Below, in pieces: positions 56,326 to 64,000 of a DNA stretch of 64,000 nt. The position numbers and the translations under genes are program-made. The stretch is from Micrasema longulum (Eukaryota; Arthropoda; Insecta; Trichoptera; Brachycentridae), in the NCBI GenBank assembly GCA_022494885.1, contig JAGVSM010001653.1, positions 21,202 through 85,201 on the forward strand. Reading direction: 5' to 3'. Below the pieces are notes generated by a model. It was not told where the DNA came from. It worked only from the letters and a program-made list of their open reading frames with translations, and did not search any database. Numbering within the stretch: the first letter of the stretch is position 1; the number at the start of each line of letters is the position of its first letter.

Positions 56326-56879
56326 GCTCATGTTCCAGGTTTGAGAAAAATATAACGTATGTATATAACTCAACACAACACGTTATTATATTTTGGAATA
56401 TGTATGTTTCTTTGTAGGAATAAATAAAAAAATAGAAAATAAATAAACTAACCCAAGTGTCAAATAATATTATTTTGTATAAAAAAAAACAAAAGTACAT
56501 CATTTGATATCAAGTGTGATATTGTGTAAAAAAAAAAAACGGTTTTAAATAAAGTTAAAGAATATCACATGGGTCGGTGTTCTGCGATTATGATAATAAC
56601 TGAACAACTGTCAATAATATTTTTGTTCGGTATGTCCGAGAAGTAAGGTCGTTAAACAAGTGAATAAATATATGGAGAAAACCATGAACTAAAATGTCAA
56701 TGAGTGTTTGCTCATTACATCCGAGATCTCGCTATTTGCGTGATCGTTATAACCATAACTGCCACAATAGAACTTCACAGGTCGCAGTAACGTCAGGAGC
56801 TTGCATAGCACTGACCCCCACCACTAATAATACATTCGTATATATATATATTTTAAATAGCCTTTTTTTAACAATGTTT

Positions 56880-57100
56880 GATTATGTCCAAATGCTTGCA
56901 GACTGGCTGGATTTCCTCCCTAGGGAGTTGTTCATATCAACAGATGGAAGAGTTAAGGAAATGTGGATGTTCAAACATGGGCAGAATGGTGAATGTTACA
57001 CAGTGTGTAAAGTGGCCACTTAAACCAGCCAATGACAGGTCATAAGCCCTTTAAATGCCTAGACTTCCATATTCCCTTCTCAAAAATGTTTAGCCTTTTT
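56880..57100. repeat. Dispersed repeat family E, compact foldback copy
   Basis: TATGTCCAAATGCTTGCAGAC, CCCTAGGGAGTTGTTCATATC, ACAGATGGAAGAG, AAGTGGCCACTTAAACCAGCC, AGACTTCCATATTCCCTTCTC. Confidence 0.75.
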
Positions 57101-57589
57101 TCAGCTCATAGTCCTTAAAATATAGCTTGATTAGAAAGACAGTTGTCAGCAAAAGTGACGACATAACTTTGTAGTAACGTCTAAGGAGTGATTTATATTG
57201 ACACACGAAAAATCATTCGTATCTGGCGTGTTCATTTATTTTTTTAATACAATGCTTGACATATAAATCAACATAATTATATAAAATCAGCTTTAAAACA
57301 AAAATAAACCTAATTATTAACGACGTTCTTACAAGGTTATCATTTTGCAAAAACGTTAGAGATGGGACAAATTAATCAATGTAAATTGATCGAATTAAAA
57401 AAATATTCATTTGAAGTTGTTCATGAAAAAAAGTATAAATGTCTTATTTTTTGGTGAATAATTGTCTTAAACACACTACAAAAGGCTTGTTTTTGCGTTT
57501 TTATATCAATTTCCGGATTTCCATTGTTTGCATGAAAAAACTGAAAAAATCGATTTGATCGGTACATGATAAGTGATCAGTAATTTCCC

Positions 57590-57715
57590 ATCACTAGTTA
57601 CATTAGTTTGGCAGCTGTCATTTTAATCAAGCAATATTTTAAGGACTATAGTTTAATAGTCTATTAACAAATAAAAATGTATGAAAAACCACTGAAATTC
57701 CTCATTCAGATTAAG
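57590..57715 (+). mobile_element. MITE family G, right-end fragment
   Basis: GTTTAATAGTCTATTAACAA, then ACCACTGAAATTCCTCATTC terminus. Confidence 0.55.
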
Positions 57716-58009
57716 CACGCACTAAAGTATAATAAATACGCTTACTTATATCATAGGTATAGATAATATACCAATAACATGAGCAAAGTTATAAATATAA
57801 AAACAACCTTACTTATCCCAAATGTCCAATAGATCACTAAAGGGCGAGGCTGAAATATGGAATTAATGACCTAACTTGTGGTAGAGCGGTATTCGAGTAT
57901 TTAACAAATGACCATTTTCTGTACTCAACTCGATTGAATAACATTTCATCTTGTCGTTTCGATGTTTCGAGTATAAACAGGCGGACACATTCTTGTAGAA
58001 GAGACCATT

Positions 58010-58530
58010 CCCAGGGCCGCAATTACAAACGCTATCTTCATCGGTACACATTGAGACGGTATAAACTAACATCGATTTTTATGTACGAAAATGAATATAT
58101 TTGTATGAAAATTCGAAGTATCTTCGTCGGTTACCTGTTATTTATCTTTAATTTTATCTACAAAGTAAAATTAAGTTTTCTGTATGAAAAATAGGGTTTG
58201 CATTCGTTTTTTCTAAACATGTTCAATTGCAGGTTACCGACGAAGATACTTCAAATTTTCGTACAAATATACACATTTTCGTAAATAAATATAGATTTTC
58301 CTTTATAGACGTCGAAGATAATTCTAACAACCTCCGATTGTAATTGGACCCCCTTTAAAATAAAATCGAATTTTCTGTACGAAAATCTGTATAGTTTTAT
58401 AGAAAATTTATGTATCTTTGATGGTAATCTGTGATTAAACATGTTTCAAGACATATTATATATTATTATTTATTTGTTTTTACAGAAAATTCGATTTTTT
58501 TTCATACACAATCGAGGATGATTCTAATCA
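58010..58530. mobile_element. MITE family T, tandem or nested copies
   Basis: CAGGGCCGCAATTACAAACG at 58013, then repeated interior words GTTACC...GACGAAGATACTT, ACAAAGTAAAATTAAGTTTT and CGAAAATTTGTAT in alternating orientation (58080-58310, 58375-58530). The alternation implies several partial copies folded on each other. Confidence 0.55.
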
Positions 58531-58559
58531 AATGTATCACCCTTTCGCTCCGAACTTAA

Positions 58560-59575
58560 GTGGCTTCGTTTTTATCAGCGCATAAACTTTCAATCTTTCT
58601 CACTTCTTATAATATTCTTCACAACCTTTGCGCTCCAAAATATCTGGCTGAGAATTTCATTAACCTTCCTGATCATGGCCCTTCGCTTCTCTCTTCTCGG
58701 GAGATAATACTTTTCATTTCTCGACATAGCACATCATTTTTCAGCTATTCCTTTTCCGTGCAAGGTGTTATACTTTGGAATGAGCTACCTCTTTATATAA
58801 AAATGCACCTTCTGGCCACTTTCAAGAAACGCCTGAAACATTACTTTATTATCCCCAGAATTCTGAACTCCCTGTATTTTTATTGTTTTTTTAAATATAT
58901 ATTTTTATCCCTTTTCTTTCCTTGGTTCCTCTTTCTCTCTCCTTCCAAACTCATTATCTGATTCCACATTCCTCATCCTTTAATATGTATAACATAATGT
59001 ACCTTTTTAAAGTTAGTATGTGCAACCCTTATCTCCCTATTAAAAAACAGCTGTTGATATTTTTTTATATTTTTTATTCGTGTGTACGTAGTGTCTTAGA
59101 GTTTGGTTCTCCGATTCGGAATCCTCTTATTTATTAATATAATATAATAATATTTATAAAAATCGCATTGAACATATTCAAAACTGTTTTCTTAGACAAT
59201 TAGATTTAAAAGGTAATGTTACGTTTTCAAGTAGGACTGAGTCCGCTAATTTTCATAAAATTCAAAATCTCGCAACTCGGCGTGTCACGTTGGATATGAG
59301 TTTTCTCTATAAAATTGTTAATAACCTAATCGATAGCCCAGAAATTGTTAGAAGCATTTCATATCGAGTCCCTGTCCGTAGAACTCGTCATTCTGTACTT
59401 TTCGACATTTCCAGCGCACAGACTAATTATATGAAGAATAGCACTCTTCGAAGAATACAGACTACCTATAATGACAGTTTTAGTGACATCGACATAATAT
59501 TACACTGTAAATACTATAGTTTTATCAAATCTGAAGACATTTTAAATTTATCTCCTGATTAACTTTTAACTTTTA
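58560..59575 (+). mobile_element. LINE C-terminal remnant
   Basis: Plus strand: a frame with LWNELPLYIKM...FKKRLKHYF (ORF2 C-terminus typical of Jockey/CR1 tails), later FYSCVRSVLEFGSPI, NRIEHIQNCFLRQLDLKG, LYKIVNNLIDSPEIVRSISY, VPVRRTRHSVLF and NSTLRRIQTTYNDSFSDIDI. Two LINE 3' pieces appear to be joined, since LWNELP normally ends the protein. Same family as 29820-30000. Confidence 0.75.
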
Positions 59576-60224
59576 CATACATCCACTACCTGTATTTAAT
59601 GAATTGTTGGTTGTGATTTTTTTAAAAAGTAATAAATATAAATGTCCACGGAAGCAGAGAGAGAGGGGAGAAAGGTAGAGTTGGAACTATACCATTTCTT
59701 CTCCCTTTTATGTACTTTTGATTTAATTTTTACATTTCCTTTTTTTAGTATTGAATTATTTCCCCCTCTCCTTCTGTATTCAAAATAAATTAAAGTGAAA
59801 TCTGTAATTGGTCTTACTTTTAAAAATTGTTTTCTTCTACCCTGATTTTGTTAAAAAGACTGTATGATTTCCATAATAAATAAATTTATATTTTTTTGTT
59901 TTTTAGTACAATTGTTTGACCAACTCATCTTTTGACCAGTCTGTTTTTTGGCTGGCTGGAAGATATTGCTTATAGCAATAAGTCCGCCAAAGTACTTAGT
60001 CTTTGTTTTAAATAATAAAAATAAAAAAACAACTTTGTTTTAACCACTTTTTTTTCATTTTTTCTACCGACTGGTTTCAAAGCTACACAAGATTCCTTAT
60101 CGAAGTATAATGAACTAATTAATTATATCCTATTTTACTTTATCAATGTTTACTAAATACTATCGGTCAACACGCTCGAACATCTGAGGTGCACAGATTT
60201 TTCATTTTCCTTGAAGTAACCGAT

Positions 60225-60280
60225 TGTTGAAAATGTGGATGTTCAAACACAGCAGAATAGTAAATGTTACACACGACAGA
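60225..60280 (-). repeat. Dispersed repeat family E, scrap
   Basis: GAAAATGTGGATGTTCAAAC and CAGAATAGTAAATGTTACAC only. Confidence 0.55.
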
Positions 60281-60689
60281 TTATTGTTTATTACGTTTAG
60301 ATCATTCCGAACAACAAAACATAATTGTGAGGCCCAAAGGGGTTATATTTCTAGGCGCCCTAGATCCTAAACCAGCGAGGGAAAAGGGGGGATGATGATA
60401 TGATGGGAGGTGGTGTATATTAATAGGTAATATAATTGATTTATTTTGCCGTATAAAACACAAACATTCGAACCAGCACGCCGCTCTCGTGTACGTGCGC
60501 CGATTATTCAAATTTTTGACTAGCCTTTTTTAAAGTATTTGTTGGATTTGGTCATGCAAAATCTTTCGTGACCTTTAGCGTTTTTCGCATCCGTCAATGT
60601 TCGCATCATAATTCTTTTTATTTATTCTTTTGCAATACTTTCGCCCTACATGTCCGAAACATTCATATTTGTATTTTTTTTTATTTATA

Positions 60690-60820
60690 TTTGTAAAATA
60701 CCAAAAAATCAAACCACCACGCCGCAGGGATAGGCAGAGAGGATAGAACACCATATCACTTTGTCTATCTATACATACTTCGCTTCCTCTACATTTCTAG
60801 CAGAGACGCTGGATTACAAC
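60690..60820 (-). mobile_element. LINE tail scrap (GHVERM family)
   Basis: ACCACGCCGCAGGGATAGGC and GAGAGGATAGAACACC correspond to the WRS-x-x-SAY terminal coding end of the 53884 and 55515 copies. Confidence 0.5.
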
Positions 60821-60867
60821 ACCCTCGAATCTCGTCGTCATATTTTTCACGGGAAACACTTCTATAA

Positions 60868-60993
60868 ACTGATTTCTGGGGTGCTATTCTAAACGCTCAC
60901 GCGGCGATAGAAAACGCTTTAATAGCGCGTATTTGGTACGTAAATATGCGCTGTAAAAGTGTTGTTTTACGGCCGCGAGAGCGTTCAAAATAG
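60868..60993. mobile_element. Small palindromic MITE, family V
   Basis: GGGGTGCTATTCTAAACGCTCACGCGGC faces GCCGCGAGAGCGTTCAAAATAGAAACG. The centre (AATAGCGCGTATTTGG / ATATGCGCTG) also folds. 126 bp; it lies between pieces of one LINE family. Confidence 0.7.
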
Positions 60994-61239
60994 AAACGCT
61001 GGAAGTTTTGAATTAGCAACAACTATACTAGAACGAGATCTCTCATGCCATGTTATGTACCCAGAGCCGTGCGAATGAAAGTCGAAATTCGCCCATTAAT
61101 AGGGCAATTCGCTTGCTGAATACGGCTTCTGGAGATAATATTGACATATATTTTGTACATATCGGACGTTTAGCAGCTATCTATTTTTATACATTAACTT
61201 GCCATTCGTAATGGGTTGAACAACTAAACTAAATAAATA

Positions 61240-61480
61240 ATTCATACGTCTATCCATGCACGCGCGCCGATCAATCCTACTTTTGACATGTCCATCTTCA
61301 AGTATTCGTTGGATTTGGTCATACCATGTTTTACTCGGTCTTTCTCGATTTCTGCATCCATCTTTTTGGCCGTTCTTTCCCAGTCCATTCGCTCTACATA
61401 TGCAAATAAACGTAGAACTCCTTTCTTAATTTTGTCGATAATGCTTGTCTCGGCCTCGCGTAATTTATTGATTTATTAAC
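61240..61480 (-). mobile_element. LINE C-terminal remnant (GHVERM family)
   Basis: Minus strand: REAETSIIDKIKKGVLRLFA, VERMDWERTAKKMDAEIEK, with stops. The second half (NEYLKMDMSKVGLIGARA) drifts from the other copies. Confidence 0.7.
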
Positions 61481-61489
61481 GCCCTAAGG

Positions 61490-62250
61490 GCCTTTACGTA
61501 TCCTAAGGTTATAAACAATTTCCAAATACAAAAAATACAATTTAAATTTTAAAAATGTATGTAAAAAAAACTAATGTTAATTCTAGAAACTCAATTATTA
61601 TTTTTTAAAATTAAGAATTTTTTTATATATTTTTTAAAAATATTTATTTCTTAAGTTAGCTTATATTAAAACTAATATAAACTATTATGTACATTTACAT
61701 CATCTATATATATTTACATTTCCTTACAGTAACTTATACATTTATTTTTCAGAATTCTTTCAGACACTTTTCATTCTTCATACATTCAGGCATCTCATCA
61801 TACATTTTTAAACCCTTATACATCAAACAATTTTGCGACTCAGCTCTTTTCAATAATGGTGGTCTTATTTTATCCTTTTGTCTAGTAGCATATTCATGAC
61901 AATTTTTGTTTAAGACAACTTTATCCTTAAAATATTTTGGTAATTTATCGTGAAAAATTATGTATAAATATCAACATATTAAATTTAAGTCTCCTTCTTA
62001 CAGATAACCATTTTAGTTCATCTCTCATTTTTTTTACATTGCCATATTTATTTTTCTTAAGAACTATTCTCATCGCTTTATTTTGTAAAATTTCTAGTTT
62101 ATTTAAATTTCCTTCGTTTGCTAAAAATAATATTGTTGAGCAGTAATCTATACGTGGAAGAATGATTGTTTTGTAAATTAGTTCTGCAGCATCTTTATTT
62201 AATTTATTTCTCAATCTACTAAGGAAAAATATTTTTTTTGATATTTTTTT
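61490..62250 (-). mobile_element. LINE remnant, post-RT segment
   Basis: Minus strand: RNKLNKDAAELIYKTIILPR, IDYCSTILFLANEGNLNKLE, ILQNKAMRIVLKKNKYGNVK, ELKWLSVRRRLKFNMLIFIH. Strong resemblance to the segment after the RT in Jockey/CR1 elements and to 24384-24770. An AT-rich 3' part follows to about 61490. It lies 300 bp before Gprk2 exon 2. Confidence 0.8.
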
Positions 62251-62557
62251 ATTAACGTGTTTTTTTTATGAATGTGTAATTGGTTCTTGAAGTTTGATAT
62301 AGTTATAGCAAATATGTACATAAATATATTTTTTGGTCATCAGTGTGTTTGTCCCGAGAGAGAGAATTCTCGGGAACAAAGGATAAGATATATTAATATA
62401 TCTAAAATAAATATGATGCCTCATTGGCCGATTAGGCACATTGACAAACTCAAAATATTAATTAAAAAATGTATTTCGTGTCAAAGTTTGCGAATTGGAC
62501 ACTGCTGCGTCCATGAATAAATAAATAAATATTAAGTAGATTTTCCGTTTGTTTCAG

Positions 62558-62653
62558 GAGGATCCGATAGTAACAAGGGAAAGAGTAAGAAATGGCGCAA
62601 GATATTGCAGTTCCCACACATTTCACAGTGCATAGATATAAAAAATAAAATAG
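62558..62653 (+). CDS. Gprk2: G-protein-coupled receptor kinase, second coding exon
   Basis: Acceptor GTTTCAG ends at 62557. The first two bases complete the split Gly codon of exon 1, then [31 protein letters not shown], and the exon ends in phase 1 at ATAG|GTAAGT (donor at 62654). The KGKSKKW...ILxFPHISQC block is diagnostic of GRK4/5/6 kinases: a basic, phospholipid (PIP2)- and calmodulin-associated strip just before the RGS-homology domain. Catalytic and membrane-binding C-terminal exons are beyond the window end. Confidence 0.95.
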
Positions 62654-62752
62654 GTAAGTTAAAAAAATCCCACATTCAATATTATGTCAAGAATTATTTA
62701 CTGATTTGCGTTTCATTAATATTTTTTAACCACCATGTATCTTAAATAATAA
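62654..62752 (+). other. Gprk2: Start of Gprk2 intron 2
   Basis: Donor GTAAGT and AT-rich intron sequence; no further exon found up to position 64000. Confidence 0.7.
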
Positions 62753-63160
62753 TAAGTAACTTCAGCTCTACGGGAAATTGGATACAATAAATGTATTCTT
62801 GCGCGCGGTAAAAATTGGATCATCAAATTGTACGGCACAGTTTTCTGAAAATGTACGAAAAAAATAATATAAACGAACAACTTCGAACGACGTCACTGGT
62901 TCATACGAATCAACCAATGATAAGAGAGTTATGAAAGATTTCCGGTTTGCTTGCCGTCAATGAACCAATGGGCAGAACTGATCGAGAATAAGCGGAAGAG
63001 AACCTCTGACGTCTAACGCGGAGTTATTTCTGAAATACAACACTCGAAAAAATCATATCGCTGATAATACGATCTATAAAAATTGAAAAAAAAAATTTTT
63101 GGCTTAGTTTAATAGTACATTAACAAATAAATAAAAAAATCGCTGATGTTCCTCATACCC
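62753..63160 (+). mobile_element. MITE family G, near-complete copy
   Basis: CAGCTCTACGGGAAATTGGA, TTGCGCGCGGTAAAAATTGG, CGAATCAACCAATGATAAGAG, GATTTCCGGTTTGC, GAACCTCTGACGTC, and the right end GCTGATGTTCCTCAT. The extreme left terminus (TGAGGAAG) is worn. Confidence 0.7.
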
Positions 63161-63960
63161 GTTTTAATTAATTTATATGAAAACTTAGCTAAACACTATA
63201 GGGCACATATTTTGTATTTATTTACGTCTTGCAAACCTTATAAAATATGTTATTTTAAAGATAATAATCATATTTATGGCATTTAAAAAAGCTGAGTGGA
63301 AAACTTATCAACGAGTGTACGTTATTACGATACACTTGCGACATAAGACTTATTATTTATACGAAATATTAGAAAATAAAATTCTTAATTCTGGTGGTAT
63401 ATGTATGAACCACTTAGTTCTAGTGTCCTATAAATTGTTAAAATCACTGTAATGACCGGTTTCATAAAAATATGTTTGTTGATTATTATTGTTTATTGAT
63501 CATTGTTTTTCGTTACTTTTTCGTTATTTTTTTATTGAAAAAAAATTACATGAACATTCATTTAATTCCCGCCAAACTGCAAAAGCAGTTTTTTCGCGGA
63601 GATTTCTTTCTTTAAATATTTAAGTAACATAATATAACGTGTATAGGTACATAAAAAATCAACAAAATAAAAGTTTAAAAAAATATATAAGTAAATCAAG
63701 TCTTTTTTGATACTGAAATATATAAAAAATAATTAACAGACAACACTTTTTTGAACGCGGTTTAAAACTGTTTGGTTTTCCTTTTCTTTTTTTTTTCTTT
63801 TTTTATTTTTATTTTTTTACAAACTAAACTTAGAATCTTTTTACATACTAAAAAAGAAAAAATAATTGGCATTATTTAGTGTTATTATTTATACTGTTAT
63901 TGTTTATTGTTATTCTTGTTTACTTGTCATCTTGAGAGTAATAAGTCAAAAATATTTCGA
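63161..63960. other. AT-rich Gprk2 intron 2, nothing recognised
   Basis: Simple AT-rich sequence with homopolymer T/A runs (for example about 63780-63820). No exon and no named repeat. Confidence 0.5.
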
Positions 63961-64000
63961 TCATGTTCGAATGTTTGTAGACAGGCTGAATTTTACTTCC
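63961..64000 (+). repeat. Dispersed repeat family E, cut by the window end
   Basis: ATGTTCGAATGTTTGTAGAC AGGCTGAATTTTACTTCC matches the family's left end; the rest lies beyond 64000. Confidence 0.65.

Larger units (their letters stand above)
23274..62557 (+). other. Gprk2: Gprk2 intron 1, 39,284 bp, repeat-filled
   Basis: Bounded by GTAAGA at 23274 and GTTTCAG ending at 62557. Everything between is non-coding as far as I can see: SINEs, LINE tails, mariner, MITEs, a solo LTR and simple AT-rich DNA, listed individually. Stretches with nothing named: 23281-24082, 25700-27429 (apart from a family E scrap at 26040-26130), 32290-33248, 36451-37670, 43353-44964, 46030-47229, 47641-48839, 49191-50034, 51921-52949 and 57101-57589. 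No nested host gene was found on either strand. Long first introns in receptor-kinase genes often hold enhancers, but I can point to none. Confidence 0.9.

Noticed and set aside
62353..62374. CCCGAGA...TCTCGGG hairpin before Gprk2 exon 2
   Set aside because: A short 7-8-bp stem with no relative or conservation visible; likely chance.

Overview
This is eukaryotic nuclear DNA: AT-rich, short conserved exons with GT/AG borders, very long introns, and dense SINE, LINE, MITE and DNA-transposon debris. The protein matches are all insect-like, and the LINE and SINE tails resemble those common in moth and butterfly genomes. I therefore infer an insect, with Lepidoptera plausible but not proven. No bacterial, CRISPR, phage or operon features are present.

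Three host genes are visible. (1) Positions 2089-12102, + strand: the 3' end of an SLC7-family (y+L/LAT-type) amino-acid transporter gene. Two internal exons (2089-2260 and 5824-6076) are followed by two competing last exons (8256-8374 and 12035-12102). Both accept the same phase-1 junction and encode homologous but different C-termini. The 5' exons lie left of the window. (2) Positions 18676-20130, - strand: an intact, uninterrupted 484-codon coiled-coil gene that I identify as Spindly, the kinetochore dynein adaptor, from its LFAEV Spindly motif. It lies tail-to-tail with the transporter. (3) Positions 23222-23273 and 62558-62653, + strand: the first two coding exons of a G-protein-coupled-receptor kinase of the GRK4/5/6 (Gprk2) type. 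They are separated by a 39.3-kb first intron, and the remaining exons lie right of the window. Spindly and Gprk2 are head-to-head, about 3.1 kb between start codons. A CpG-containing 5' region with upstream ORFs precedes Gprk2.

Most of the window, especially 23274-62557, is a transposon graveyard. Recognisable material includes:
- a hAT element with an internal 724-bp tandem duplication (3244-4569);
- a Penelope-like GIY-YIG remnant (about 2480-2995);
- a decayed mariner (38942-39770) and two mariner 5' ends;
- a solo LTR inserted into a SINE (34651-35138 inside 34485-35345);
- at least four tRNA-related SINE families, one carrying an extra 5' head;
- several LINE C-terminal remnants;
- palindromic MITE families, one with a GC-rich core (33249-33620 and 38075-38440);
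- a 98-bp perfect tandem duplication, a heptamer minisatellite and a 0.5-kb inverted repeat.

The three genes have no obvious functional connection (amino-acid uptake, mitosis, GPCR desensitisation). I found no convincing novel multi-gene system. The most interesting biology is the paired terminal exons of the transporter, the overlapping upstream ORF of Gprk2, and the structure of some repeat families.
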